Shown in pieces: positions 40,294 to 51,416 of a stretch of 64,000 nucleotides of DNA. Source of the stretch: Piscinibacter defluvii (lineage in GTDB: Bacteria > Pseudomonadota > Gammaproteobacteria > Burkholderiales > Burkholderiaceae_C); the NCBI RefSeq assembly GCF_004011805.1, contig NZ_ML137196.1, positions 752,154-816,153 of the forward strand, in the 5' to 3' direction. The notes beneath the pieces were generated by a model. The model worked only from the letters and a program-made list of their open reading frames with translations, was not told the DNA's origin and searched no databases. Made by a program: the position numbers and the translations under genes. Numbering within the stretch: the first letter of the stretch is position 1; each line of letters starts with the position of its first letter.

Positions 40294-41538
40294 TCATGTC
40301 GCGGAATTGTGCCTCGGTTCGTCGCGTGAAAACGTCACGGTTCGCTCGAAGGGGTCCGGCTGCTCGACCGCCAGCGACGCATGCACCGCGCGCAGGTCGG
40401 CGGCGAGCTGCTGCCCGTCCGCGTAGCGCACCTCGATGCGCTTTTCCAGCGCGAGGGCGACGATGTCGGCCAGCGCCTCGGGCACGTCCGGTCGCAGGGT
40501 GCGCACGTCGGGCGCCGCCTCGTGGGCGATCTGGTGCATCAGCCGGGCCATGGTCTCGCCCTCGTGCGGCAGCCGGCCGGTCAGCAGCTGGAACAGCATC
40601 ACGCCCAGCGAGTACAGGTCGCTGCGCCGGTCGGCGGGCCGCCCGGCCATCTGCTCGGGCGACATGAACGAAGGCGTGCCGATGACCAGGCCGGTACGGG
40701 TGCTGGTCGCGTCCGCCATGCGGGCGACGCCGAAGTCCATCACCTTCACCAGGTCGGTGTCCGGGTCGATCATCACGTTGGCCGGCTTGATGTCGCGGTG
40801 CACGATGCCCTGCCGGTGCGCGTAGGCCAGCGCGTCGGCCACGCGGGCGACGATCGGCAGCAGCTGGGCCAGCGGCAGCAGCCGGCGCAGCACGGTGTAG
40901 CGCTGCAGGTCGTGGCCCTGGATGTACTCCATCGCGATCCAGGCCAGCTCACCGCTTTCGCCGGCGTCGAAGATGGTGACGATGTCCGGGTGCTGCAGCC
41001 GCCCGGCCGTCTCGGCCTCGCGGAAGAAGCGGGCCCGCGCCTCGACCAGCTGGTCGCCGTGGAACTCGCGGCTCAGCGCCAGCGTCTTGATCGCGACGCG
41101 CCGGCCGATCTGCGGATCGTGGCCCAGGTAGACCGCACCCATCGAGCCGCGGCCGATCTCCGAGTCGACGCGGTAGCGGCCGAGCGTGGCCGGCGCCTGC
41201 TGCCGCGAGGGCTGGCCCGGCAGGGTCGGGGGGCCGGGGCGGCTCGGGTGGCTGGCGCCGACCGGACCGTCGGCACGCAGCGCGGGACGCGTCGCCCAGG
41301 GGCCGAGTTCTCGCCCGAGGTGGCCGAACAGCAGGGCCACGACCGGCGGCAGGAGCAGGGCATGCAGCGCCGGCCAGGCCAGCGAGGCCACCAGGCCGGC
41401 CGCCGCGAGCACCGCGCTGAGCAGGCGGCCGGCCGGTCGGGACAGGCGCGGCAGACCCCAGGCAAGATAGGCTGCCACGCCGAGGCAGGTGGCCAGCGCG
41501 CCGAGCAGGGCGGGCAGCGACGCAGCGGTCGGGTTCAT
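40294..41538 (-). CDS. Membrane-anchored serine/threonine protein kinase
   Basis: The 414-residue protein has two or three hydrophobic segments at residues 8-72, a Pro-rich linker to about 118, and a Hanks-type kinase domain at 121-400. Motifs include IGRGSMGAVYLGHD, catalytic Lys151 in VAIK, HRDIKPANVMI (Asp249), MDFGVARM and GTPSFMSPEQM, so it should be active. The N-terminal membrane placement is reversed relative to PknB, where the helix follows the kinase. It is the first gene of the signalling operon. The start at 41538 (MNPTAASLPALLG) was chosen because upstream codons lack membrane character. Confidence 0.92.
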   Translation of the reverse strand: MNPTAASLPALLGALATCLGVAAYLAWGLPRLSRPAGRLLSAVLAAAGLVASLAWPALHALLLPPVVALLFGHLGRELGPWATRPALRADGPVGASHPSRPGPPTLPGQPSRQQAPATLGRYRVDSEIGRGSMGAVYLGHDPQIGRRVAIKTLALSREFHGDQLVEARARFFREAETAGRLQHPDIVTIFDAGESGELAWIAMEYIQGHDLQRYTVLRRLLPLAQLLPIVARVADALAYAHRQGIVHRDIKPANVMIDPDTDLVKVMDFGVARMADATSTRTGLVIGTPSFMSPEQMAGRPADRRSDLYSLGVMLFQLLTGRLPHEGETMARLMHQIAHEAAPDVRTLRPDVPEALADIVALALEKRIEVRYADGQQLAADLRAVHASLAVEQPDPFERTVTFSRDEPRHNSAT

Positions 41539-41611
41539 CCCGCCCGCCTCTGCAGCCCGCCGACGTCGAGTGGGTGCCTGCTCATCCGGCAGGCACGTTA
41601 GCACAGGCCGC

Positions 41612-42355
41612 TCAGGCCCCGGCCTGCGCGGCCGGGCGGCGCGCCGAGAGCCACTTGCCGACCGCCAGCACCAGCAACGCCCCGGCCGCCCCGGCGCCGT
41701 AGCGCATCAGGTCGGCGACTTCGGGCAGGCCGCCCGGCTTGGCCGGCAGCGTGTGCGGCAGGTGGCTGATCGCGGCGGGGTCGGTGACCGCCATCGTGCC
41801 GGCGATCCAGCCCAGCAGCATGCCGCCGACGGTGATGATCATCGGGAAGCGGTCCATCAGCTTGATCACCATCTGGCTGCCCCAGACGATGATGGGGATG
41901 CTGACCAGCAGGCCGAAGATCACCAGCGGCATCTTGTGGTCGCCGCCCGCCCCCTCGGCGGCACCGGCGATCGCGATCACGTTGTCGACGCTCATCACCA
42001 GGTCGGCCACGATGACGGTCTTCACCGCCGCCCACAGCTTGTCGCTCGCCTGGATGTTGCCGTGCCCGTCTTCCTCCTCGGGCAGCAGCAGCTTGACGCC
42101 GATCCAGACCAGCAGCGCCGCACCGACGAGCTTCAGGTAGGGGATCGCCAGCAGCGTCAGCGCGAAGAAGATCAGGATGACGCGCAGCACGATGGCCCCG
42201 GCCGTGCCCCACAGGATGCCCTGCGTGCGCTGCGAGTCCGGCAGCTTGCGGCAGGCCAGCGCGATGACCACCGCGTTGTCGCCGCCCAGCAGGATGTCGA
42301 TCATGATGATCTGGCCGACGGCGACCCAGAAGTCGGCGGTCATGAACTGTTCCAT
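41612..42355 (-). CDS. TerC-family membrane protein (YjbE type)
   Basis: The 247-residue protein has about seven membrane helices and the TerC motifs IMIDILLGGDNAVVIALACRKLP and VIVADLVMSVDNVIAIAGAAEG, with paired acidic residues that bind metal. YjbE-type members are implicated in Mn2+ export and metallation of secreted enzymes. It is shorter than the TerC/Alx protein at 19904-20887, and its leader has no yybP-ykoY hallmark. Start 42355 (MEQFMTADFW) fits the family. It appears monocistronic. Confidence 0.9.
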   Translation of the reverse strand: MEQFMTADFWVAVGQIIMIDILLGGDNAVVIALACRKLPDSQRTQGILWGTAGAIVLRVILIFFALTLLAIPYLKLVGAALLVWIGVKLLLPEEEDGHGNIQASDKLWAAVKTVIVADLVMSVDNVIAIAGAAEGAGGDHKMPLVIFGLLVSIPIIVWGSQMVIKLMDRFPMIITVGGMLLGWIAGTMAVTDPAAISHLPHTLPAKPGGLPEVADLMRYGAGAAGALLVLAVGKWLSARRPAAQAGA

Positions 42356-42438
42356 GGGCTTCTCGTGAAGGTGGTACGGCGGTGTCGGTGCGCAGTGTAG
42401 GCGGCGCGCCGCCATGCTTCGTGCGTGGAACTACGCAA

Positions 42439-42472
42439 GCGCCGAGGGCCGCCCGCAGGCGGCCCTCGGCGC
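42439..42472 (-). terminator. 15-bp perfect stem-loop after sucD
   Basis: GCGCCGAGGGCCGCC (42439-42453) pairs without mismatch with GGCGGCCCTCGGCGC (42458-42472) around CGCA. On the minus strand only TT follows the stem, so efficient termination may need Rho. It marks the end of the sucCD operon and the left border with the TerC-family gene. Confidence 0.7.
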
Positions 42473-42484
42473 GGGCGGATCGGC

Positions 42485-43378
42485 TTACAGCAGGCCCTTG
42501 AGCAGCCGGCCCATTTCCGACGGGTTGCGTGTCACCTTGAAGCCGCACTCCTCCATGATGGCCAGCTTGGCGTCGGCCGTGTCGGCGCCGCCGGAGATCA
42601 GCGCGCCGGCATGGCCCATGCGCTTGCCCGGGGGCGCGGTGACGCCGGCGATGAAGCCGACGATGGGCTTCTTCATGTTCGCCTTGCACCAGCGCGCGGC
42701 GTCGGCCTCGTCCGGGCCGCCGATCTCGCCGATCATGATCACGGCGTCGGTGTCCGGGTCGTCGTTGAAGGCCTTCATCACGTCGATGTGCTTCAGGCCG
42801 TTGATCGGGTCGCCGCCGATGCCGACCGCGCTCGACTGGCCGAGGCCGATCTCGGTGAGCTGCGCCACGGCCTCGTAGGTCAGCGTGCCGGAGCGCGAGA
42901 CCACACCGATGCGGCCCTTCTTGTGGATGTGGCCCGGCATGATGCCGATCTTGATCTCGTCGGGCGTGATCAGGCCGGGGCAGTTCGGCCCGAGCAGCAG
43001 GGTCTTCTTGCCGCCGGCGGCCTCCTTCTGCTTCATCTTGTTGCGCACGACCAGCATGTCCTTGATCGGAATGCCTTCGGTGATGCAGACCACGAGGTCG
43101 AGGTCGGCCTCGACCGCCTCCCAGATCGCCGCGGCGGCGCCGGCCGGCGGCACGTAGATCACGCTGACGGTGGCGCCGGTGGCGGCCTTGGCGTCCTTGA
43201 CGCTGGCGTGGATCGGGATGCCCTCGAAGCTCTCGCCCGCCTTCTTCGGGTTCACGCCGGCGACGAAGCAGTTCTTGCCGTTCGCGTAGGCCTGGCAGCC
43301 CTTGGTGTGGAACTGGCCGGTCTTGCCCGTGATGCCCTGGGTGATGACCTTGGTGTCCTTGTTGATCAGGATGCTCAT
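42485..43378 (-). CDS. sucD: Succinyl-CoA ligase [ADP-forming] subunit alpha
   Basis: SucCD converts succinyl-CoA to succinate with phosphorylation of ADP in the TCA cycle. The 297-residue alpha subunit begins [20 protein letters not shown] (CoA-binding Rossmann fold) and has [12 protein letters not shown] and the phosphorylated His256 in [14 protein letters not shown]. The ATG at 43378 follows sucC by 11 bases. All key residues are present and the length is standard. Confidence 0.97.
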   Translation of the reverse strand: MSILINKDTKVITQGITGKTGQFHTKGCQAYANGKNCFVAGVNPKKAGESFEGIPIHASVKDAKAATGATVSVIYVPPAGAAAAIWEAVEADLDLVVCITEGIPIKDMLVVRNKMKQKEAAGGKKTLLLGPNCPGLITPDEIKIGIMPGHIHKKGRIGVVSRSGTLTYEAVAQLTEIGLGQSSAVGIGGDPINGLKHIDVMKAFNDDPDTDAVIMIGEIGGPDEADAARWCKANMKKPIVGFIAGVTAPPGKRMGHAGALISGGADTADAKLAIMEECGFKVTRNPSEMGRLLKGLL

Positions 43379-43389
43379 GCTCGTCTCCC

Positions 43390-44546
<1,157 letters not shown>

Positions 44547-44550
<4 letters not shown>

Positions 44551-45152
44551 GGCTGTCTCGCTTGCTCAGGTTTCGAGAGGGAAGGCGCGGCCGCGGGGTC
44601 TGGCATGCCCCGGTACCAGCGCGGGTAGAACTGCTGGACGACCGGCCCGTCGCTGCGCAGCGCATGGCAGCGGTCGATCTGGAACGGCTGGTCGTCGGAC
44701 TCGCCGCCTTCGCGGGTGTTCAGCACCTCGCCGGCGAAGGCCTGCACGACCGCCGTGGGCAGCACCTGCGTCAGCTCGGTCAGGTGGGTGCAGCCGGCGA
44801 CGCCGCCGAGCCGCTCGCGCACGGCGCGGCGGAACCCGCGCATCAGGTTCAGGCCGACCAGCCGGGCGTACGCGTCCTCATGGTCGTCGCACTGGCCGGG
44901 ATACGGCATGGCGCGGGTCTCGGAACCCGCTGCGACGATGTTGAAGGATTCGTCCACGACGACACGCAGCAGCATGTCGTGGATCGGATCGCCGGCGCGG
45001 CGCGTGCCGCCCGCGAGCATCACGTCGCGAGTCTTGACGTCGGTTATCTCGGCGTCGACCTCCCACAGCCCATTGCCGCGGGAATGCACCTGCACGTCGA
45101 TGCGGCGACGGTGCTTGAGCTGGCGCTCGGGCGCGGCGGGCGGCAGGGCCAT
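44547..45152 (-). CDS. DUF2889 family protein
   Basis: The 201-residue protein matches DUF2889: [75 protein letters not shown] and [10 protein letters not shown] conserved Cys-Thr-His pair suggests a metal site or an enzyme, but no reaction is known. It heads the sucCD transcript by a four-base overlap with sucC, so a link to TCA metabolism or CoA chemistry is possible. The ATG at 45152 is preceded by about 140 bases of leader with no clear operator. Confidence 0.85.
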
Positions 45153-45292
45153 GGCGAGGCAGTGGAGGCTGGGGCAGACGCGTCATCCGGCCGGCCGTAA
45201 CCTCGCTGGAACCCGCGCAATCGGCGCGCAATGTAGCATGCTGCGCTGCATCAAGCCTGACGGGAAACTGGCGCCGCGCCGGCGCGACGCGC

Positions 45293-45862
45293 TCAGTCAG
45301 GCAGCTCGTCGTCGTTGCCGGAGCCGGCTTCGCGCAGCACCTGGCGGACGACCTCGGCGGTGAAACCGCGGCCGGTCAGGAAGCGGGCCTGACGGGCCCG
45401 CTCGGCGGCATCGGCCGCCGGCCGGCCGAACTTCCGGGCCCACACCTCGCGCGCGCGCTCGCGCTCGTTCTGGCGCAGCTGCTCGGCCGACGGCGCATCC
45501 AGCGCCAGCCCGTGCTGCGCCAGCTCCTGGGCGATGCGGCGGTTGCCGTAGCGCGCCGCGCGGGCATGGACGCGCGACTCGACGAAACGCTCCTCGCTCA
45601 GGTGGCGCTGGGCCTGCAGCCAGTCGAGCAGGGCGTCGACACGGGCCGCCGGGTCGTCGTCGCCCTCGCCGGCGGCCTCGCCCAGCGCGGCCAGCGCCCG
45701 GGCATGCGGCAGCAGCTTGCGGCGCAGCTCGGACCGGCTGTGCTCGCGCTGTGCGAGCCACTGCAGCGCACGGGCCTTCAGCGAGCGCTGCGGCGCCGGC
45801 CCGGCAAGCGGGCCGCCGCGCACGCTGCGCAACGGCGGCGCGGGGCGCTCGTCCGCAGCCAC
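45293..45862 (-). CDS. recX: Regulatory protein RecX
   Basis: RecX binds along RecA filaments and limits their growth. The 189-residue protein shows the triple-helix repeats of the family: [63 protein letters not shown] and [21 protein letters not shown]. It lies 7 bases after recA, the usual place. The N-terminal about 25 residues are unconserved, so the true start could be slightly further in. Confidence 0.93.
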   Translation of the reverse strand: MAADERPAPPLRSVRGGPLAGPAPQRSLKARALQWLAQREHSRSELRRKLLPHARALAALGEAAGEGDDDPAARVDALLDWLQAQRHLSEERFVESRVHARAARYGNRRIAQELAQHGLALDAPSAEQLRQNERERAREVWARKFGRPAADAAERARQARFLTGRGFTAEVVRQVLREAGSGNDDELPD

Positions 45863-45869
45863 GGAAGCC

Positions 45870-46913
<1,044 letters not shown>

Positions 46914-46936
46914 GCGGTTCTCCGGTGTTCGGCGCG

Positions 46937-46965
46937 ATTATGGCAAAAGCTGGATGTTTGTACAG
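46937..46965 (-). promoter_or_regulatory. recA promoter with overlapping LexA (SOS) box
   Basis: CTGTACAAACATCCAG (46965 to 46950 on the minus strand) matches CTGT-N8-ACAG with one mismatch. Its CTGTAC also acts as a -35, 17 bases from the -10 CATAAT at 46942-46937. LexA bound here would cover the -35 region and spacer and block RNA polymerase, the standard SOS design. Confidence 0.85.
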
Positions 46966-47096
46966 TAGCCTGCACCTTCGCTCGTGGGAGCGCTCCGGCG
47001 CTTGACATCGCGCAAGCGTGCCGCCGGTGCCTCGCTGCCTAAAATGGCGCCACACCGCTGGCAGGCGTACAGACCGGCGGCCCGATGGAGACGAGC

Positions 47097-47768
47097 ATGC
47101 GCATCCTGGTAGCCGAAGACGATCAAGTCCTGGCCGACGGCCTGCTGCGCTCGTTGCGCAACGCCGGTTACGCCGTCGACCGCGTCGCCAGCGGCAGCGA
47201 GGCCGATGCAGCGCTCGCCTCGCACGAGTTCGACCTGCTGATCCTCGACCTCGGCCTGCCCAAGATGCACGGGCTGGAGGTCCTGCGCAAGCTGCGCGCC
47301 CGCGGCTCGTCGGTGCCGGTGCTGATCCTCACCGCGGCCGACAGCGTCGAGCAGCGCGTCAAGGGCCTGGACCTGGGCGCCGACGACTACATGGCCAAGC
47401 CGTTCTCGCTCCAGGAGCTGGAGGCGCGCGTGCGTGCGCTCACGCGCCGCGGCCTGGGCACCGCCTCGACGGTGATCAAGCACGGGCCGCTGACCTTCGA
47501 CGCCACCGGCCGCGTGGCCTACATCAACGACCAGATGATCGAGCTCTCGGCGCGCGAACTCTCGCTGCTCGAGGTGCTGCTGCAGCGTGCCGGGCGCCTG
47601 GTCAGCAAGGACCAGCTGGTCGAGCGCCTGTGCGAGTGGGGCGAAGAGGTGAGCAACAACGCCATCGAGGTCTACATCCACCGCCTGCGCAAGAAGATCG
47701 AGCAGGGGCCGGTGCGGATCGCCACGGTGCGCGGCCTCGGCTACTGCCTCGAGAAGATCGCGGCCTGA
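47097..47768 (+). CDS. OmpR-family response regulator (TctD/QseB-like)
   Basis: The 223-residue regulator has a receiver domain (residues 1-115; acidic pocket AEDD, phosphorylated Asp51 in [18 protein letters not shown], Lys in DDYMAKPFS) and a winged-helix DNA-binding domain (about 125-220; [42 protein letters not shown]). The start at 47097 has a GGAG site 7 bases upstream; the ATG at 47085 lacks one. It is followed 7 bases later by its histidine kinase and is divergent from recA. Confidence 0.92.
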   Translation: MRILVAEDDQVLADGLLRSLRNAGYAVDRVASGSEADAALASHEFDLLILDLGLPKMHGLEVLRKLRARGSSVPVLILTAADSVEQRVKGLDLGADDYMAKPFSLQELEARVRALTRRGLGTASTVIKHGPLTFDATGRVAYINDQMIELSARELSLLEVLLQRAGRLVSKDQLVERLCEWGEEVSNNAIEVYIHRLRKKIEQGPVRIATVRGLGYCLEKIAA

Positions 47769-47775
47769 ACGATTC

Positions 47776-49305
47776 GTGCCGACCAGCCCGAAGGAGCAGC
47801 GCTCGCTCTTCGGCGAGATCCTCGACTGGATGCTCGCGCCGCTGCTGCTGCTGTGGCCGATGAGCGTCGCGCTGACCTGGCTGGTGGCGCAGAACATCGC
47901 CCACAAGCCCTACGACCGCGAACTCGCGTCGATGGCGCGCGTGCTGGCCAAGCAGGTGGCGGTGCGGCGCACCGACACCGGCGCGGCGGTGGCCGAATTC
48001 ACCCTGCCGGCCCGGGCCGCCGAAGTGCTGCACACCGACGAGGACGACGTCTACTACCAGGTGCTGGGCCTGCGCGGCGAACTGCTCAGCGGCGACCGCC
48101 AGCTGCCGCTGCCGCTGGACGAGGAGCGCCCGCCGGTCGGCGACCTGCGCTTCCGAGACGCGACGATGGACCGCGACGACGTGCGCGTCGCCTACGTCTG
48201 GGTGCAGCCCGCCGGCGCCGCCGACGGGGTGGCGCTGGTGCAGGTGGCCGAGACGCTGGGCAAGCGCTCGCGCCTGGCCACCGAGATCATCAAGGGCGTG
48301 ATCCTGCCGCAGTTCGTCATCCTGCCGGTGGCGGTGCTGCTGGTGTGGTTCGCGCTGGCGCGCGGCATCGCGCCGCTCAACGAGCTGCAGCAGCGCATCC
48401 GCCGGCGCGACAGCAACGACCTGTCGCCGATCGACGAGCGCGAGGCGCCCGAGGAGGTCTCGCCGCTGGTTCGCGCGATCAACGACCTGCTGGCGCGGCT
48501 GGACCAGTCGATCGCCACGCAGAAGCACTTCCTCGCCGACGCGGCGCACCAGCTGAAGACGCCGCTGGCCGGCCTGCGCACGCAGGCCGAGCTGGCGCAG
48601 CGCGAGATCGACGCCGGCCAGCGCGAACCGCTGGCGCTGAAGAAGTCGCTGCAGCAGATCGCTCACTCGAGCCAGAGCGCGGCGCACATGGTCAACCAGC
48701 TGCTGGCGATGGCACGTGCCGAGAACCAGGAGCAGCAGGCGCAGCGCCAGCCGGTCAACCTGGCCCGGCTGGCCACCGAGACGGTGCGCGACTTCGTGCC
48801 GCGCGCGATGGAGAAGCGCATCGACCTCGGCTACGAGGGGCCCGAGACGGGCCGACAGGCCAGCCACGGGCCGCGCGCGCTGGTCAACGGCAACCCGCTG
48901 CTGCTGCGCGAGCTGATCCGCAACCTGGTCGACAACGCGCTGCAGTACACGCCCGAGGGCGGTACGGTGACGGTGCGACTGATCGAGGATCCGTTCGGGC
49001 AGGTGGTGGTGCTGCAGGTCGAGGACTCCGGCCCCGGCATCCCGCCGGCCGAGCGCGACGCGGTGTTCCGGCCGTTCTACCGCACGCTGGGCACGAACGT
49101 GGACGGCAGCGGGCTGGGCCTGGCGATCGTCAGCGAGATCGCCACCCAGCACGGTGCGCAGATCCAGCTCGAGGACGCCAACCTGCGCCCGCGCCACGGC
49201 CTGTCGGACCACGCCGGCGCGCCGTTCGGCCCGGGCGCGCGCTTCACGCTGCGCTTCCCGGCGCTGCCGCCGGCGGCGACTGGCCCGCTACCCGTGGCGC
49301 CGTAG
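47776..49305 (+). CDS. Sensor histidine kinase (TctE-like)
   Basis: The 509-residue kinase starts at GTG 47776. It has two membrane helices (about 20-40 and 178-198) around a periplasmic sensor region of TctE_N type (YDRELASMARVLAKQV), a HAMP-like linker, a HisKA domain with His258 in ADAAHQLKTPLAGLRTQ, and an HATPase domain (LIRNLVDNALQYTPEG, VEDSGPGIPP, GSGLGLAIVSEIATQHGAQI). It pairs with the regulator 7 bases upstream. The signal is unknown; tricarboxylate or membrane stress are typical for relatives. Its 3' end overlaps the convergent dehydrogenase gene by 18 bases. Confidence 0.93.
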   Translation: MPTSPKEQRSLFGEILDWMLAPLLLLWPMSVALTWLVAQNIAHKPYDRELASMARVLAKQVAVRRTDTGAAVAEFTLPARAAEVLHTDEDDVYYQVLGLRGELLSGDRQLPLPLDEERPPVGDLRFRDATMDRDDVRVAYVWVQPAGAADGVALVQVAETLGKRSRLATEIIKGVILPQFVILPVAVLLVWFALARGIAPLNELQQRIRRRDSNDLSPIDEREAPEEVSPLVRAINDLLARLDQSIATQKHFLADAAHQLKTPLAGLRTQAELAQREIDAGQREPLALKKSLQQIAHSSQSAAHMVNQLLAMARAENQEQQAQRQPVNLARLATETVRDFVPRAMEKRIDLGYEGPETGRQASHGPRALVNGNPLLLRELIRNLVDNALQYTPEGGTVTVRLIEDPFGQVVVLQVEDSGPGIPPAERDAVFRPFYRTLGTNVDGSGLGLAIVSEIATQHGAQIQLEDANLRPRHGLSDHAGAPFGPGARFTLRFPALPPAATGPLPVAP

Positions 49306-50160
49306 CCAGTCGTACAGGCTGGCGTCGTCCAGCGCAGCGCAGCCCTCGCGGCAGGCCCGTGCGAACAACCCAGCGGCCACGGCCCCGAGCGCCGGCTCGA
49401 CGCCGGCGGCGCGCGCCATCGCCAGCGCCAACCGGCTGTCCTTGGCCAGCAGCGTGGTGTGGGCGCGCGGTGCCAGGTCGCCGGCCAGGGCGCGGCGCAT
49501 GCGGTCCGAGCCGATCCAGCTCTGGCCCGAGGAGCGCTCGATCACTGCCAGCGCGGCCGCCGGGTCGAGCCCGACGCGGTCGGCCAGCGCCAGCGCCTCG
49601 GCGGCGCCGGCCAGGTTGATGGCCGCCAGCAGGTTGTTGACGAGCTTGGCGCGGGCGCCGTCGCCCGGCCGATCACCGAGCCGGAACACCTGGTTCGAGA
49701 GTGCCTCGATCACGCCGCGGGCGCGCTCGAAGGCCGACGGCGCACACGCCACCATCAGGCTCATGGTGCCGTCCAGCGCGCGCTGCGGTCCGCCGGACAT
49801 CGGCGCATCGATCGGCGCCAGCCCGCGTGCGGCCAGGCGCGCGGCGCAGCGCTCGACGTCGTCGGGCGCGATCGTCGGGCACAGCAGCACCGGCGCGCCG
49901 GCCGGCAACGCGACAGCAGCACCCTCGTCGTCGAACAGCACCGCCTCGGTCTGCGCCGCATCGACCACGGCGACGATCAGCGCCTGGCTGCATGCCGCGA
50001 GCGCGGCGGCACTCGGCAGCACCGCCAGGCCGGCGTCGCGTGCCAGCGCCTCGCGCGCCGGGTCGATGTCGCGCACCGCCACCTCGAAGCCGCAGGCCTG
50101 CAGCCGCCGGGCCATGCCCCAGCCCATGTTGCCGATGCCGGCGATGCCGATGCGCCGCAT
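49288..50160 (-). CDS. NAD(P)-dependent beta-hydroxyacid dehydrogenase (3-hydroxyisobutyrate dehydrogenase family)
   Basis: The 290-residue enzyme has the Rossmann motif GIAGIGNMGWGMARRL, substrate-binding DAPMSGGPQRALDGTMSLMV and the catalytic Lys region GARAKLVNNLLAAINLAGAAEALALA. Members oxidise small beta-hydroxyacids such as 3-hydroxyisobutyrate, tartronate semialdehyde or succinic-semialdehyde-like substrates. The substrate cannot be told from sequence here. It follows rodA after a palindromic repeat copy and may be read through from the cell-shape operon. Confidence 0.88.
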   Translation of the reverse strand: MRRIGIAGIGNMGWGMARRLQACGFEVAVRDIDPAREALARDAGLAVLPSAAALAACSQALIVAVVDAAQTEAVLFDDEGAAVALPAGAPVLLCPTIAPDDVERCAARLAARGLAPIDAPMSGGPQRALDGTMSLMVACAPSAFERARGVIEALSNQVFRLGDRPGDGARAKLVNNLLAAINLAGAAEALALADRVGLDPAAALAVIERSSGQSWIGSDRMRRALAGDLAPRAHTTLLAKDSRLALAMARAAGVEPALGAVAAGLFARACREGCAALDDASLYDWLRRHG

Positions 50161-50171
50161 CTCAGTGGCGC

Positions 50172-50238
50172 CCGGCCGCCCGAAGCCACTGAGCGACCCC
50201 TCGGGGGGCCGCGAGCCAGGGCGAGCTTGGGGGTTTCA
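50172..50238 (-). repeat. Dispersed palindromic repeat, copy 2 (after rodA)
   Basis: On the minus strand it begins TGAAACCCCCAAGCTCG, has the core CCCCCCGAGGGG, and ends in CTTCGGGCGGCCGGG. It starts 2 bases after the rodA stop and fills most of the gap to the dehydrogenase ATG. Its first 17 bases match copy 1 closely. Confidence 0.8.
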
Positions 50239-50240
50239 CA

Positions 50241-51416
50241 TCAGGTCTGCACCAGGCGCCGGTGCCGCGCGATCGACATCAGGATGCCGAGCCCGAGCCC
50301 GAGCGTCACCATCGCCGTGCCGCCGTAGCTGATGAACGGCAGCGGCACGCCCACCACGGGCAGGATGCCGCTGACCATGCCCATGTTGACGAAGATGTAG
50401 GTGAACAGGCTGAGCGTGATCGCCCCGGCCAGCAGCCGGGTGAAGACCGTCGGCGCCTCGGCCGCGATCATCAGCCCGCGGAACAGCAGGAAGGTGAACA
50501 GCAGCAGCAGCACGCCGCCGCCGACCAGGCCGAACTCCTCGGCGAAGGCCGCGAACACGAAGTCGGTGGTGCGCTCGGGGATGAACTCCAGGTGCGTCTG
50601 AGTGCCCTTCATGAAACCCTTGCCCTCCACGCCGCCCGAGCCGATCGCGATCATGCCCTGGATGGTGTGGAAGCCCTTGCCCAGCGGGTCCTTGGTCGGG
50701 TCGAGCAGCGTGCAGACGCGGTGCTTCTGGTACTCGCGCAGCACCGGCCACTTGACATCGGGCTCGCAGATGCGATCGCCCGACAGCACCAGCGCGGTGA
50801 TGGACAGCGCGCCGGCCAGCATCACCGGGATGATCAGCTTCCACGACAGCCCGGCGAAGAAGATCACGAACAACCCCGCGGCAAACACCAGGATCGCGGT
50901 GCCCAGGTCGGGCTGCTTGGCGATCAGGCCGACCGGGATCGCGAGGATGACGGTGGCGATCAGGAAGTCGGGCACACGCAGCTGCCCCTCGCGGCGCTGG
51001 AACCACCAGGCCAGCATCAGCGGCGTGGCGATCTTCAGCATCTCGCTGGGCTGGATGACGATGCCGACGTTGAGCCAGCGCGTCGCGCCCTTCTTCGTGA
51101 TGCCGAACACGGCGGTGGCGATCAGCAGCGCCACGCCGATCGTGTAGAGCGGCAGGGCCAGCGCCATCAGCTTCTGAGGCGGCACCTGCGCGACGAGGAA
51201 CAGGATGGCCAGCGCGATCAGCATGTTGCGGCCGTGGTCGACGAAGCGCGCGCCGTGATCGAAGCCGGCCGAGTACATCGTCACCAGCCCGACCCCGGCC
51301 AGCAGCAGGATCAGCAGCAGCAGCGGCGCGTCGAAGCCGCTGAACACCGGCAGGATGCGCTGCAGCAGCGAGGGCTTCTCGAACGCGACGCCGATGCCGG
51401 CCGGCCGGGTGTTCAC
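50241..51416 (-). CDS. rodA: Rod-shape SEDS glycosyltransferase RodA
   Basis: RodA polymerises glycan strands in the elongasome. The 391-residue membrane protein has about ten helices and SEDS motifs: KGATRWLNVGIVIQPSEMLKIATPLMLAWW, AKQPDLGTAILVFAAGLFV with the catalytic Asp, and the conserved C-terminal GVPLPFISYGGTAMVTLGLGLGILMSIARH. The GTG at 51416 overlaps the mrdA stop (GTGA), so both partners are translationally coupled. A loop of about 50 residues around CEPDVKWPVLREYQKHRVC contains two Cys. Confidence 0.97.
   Translation of the reverse strand: MNTRPAGIGVAFEKPSLLQRILPVFSGFDAPLLLLILLLAGVGLVTMYSAGFDHGARFVDHGRNMLIALAILFLVAQVPPQKLMALALPLYTIGVALLIATAVFGITKKGATRWLNVGIVIQPSEMLKIATPLMLAWWFQRREGQLRVPDFLIATVILAIPVGLIAKQPDLGTAILVFAAGLFVIFFAGLSWKLIIPVMLAGALSITALVLSGDRICEPDVKWPVLREYQKHRVCTLLDPTKDPLGKGFHTIQGMIAIGSGGVEGKGFMKGTQTHLEFIPERTTDFVFAAFAEEFGLVGGGVLLLLFTFLLFRGLMIAAEAPTVFTRLLAGAITLSLFTYIFVNMGMVSGILPVVGVPLPFISYGGTAMVTLGLGLGILMSIARHRRLVQT

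Noticed and set aside
35756-41538. Type VI secretion post-translational module (PpkA/PppA/Fha)
   Set aside because: Kinase, phosphatase and FHA genes are present, but no Tss, Hcp, VgrG or ClpV genes occur in the window and the operon continues into cAMP enzymes.
47002-47007. TTGACA as -35 of the response regulator gene
   Set aside because: The only good -10 (TAAAAT, 47040-47045) is 32 bases away, twice the normal spacing, and nothing fits at 17 bases.
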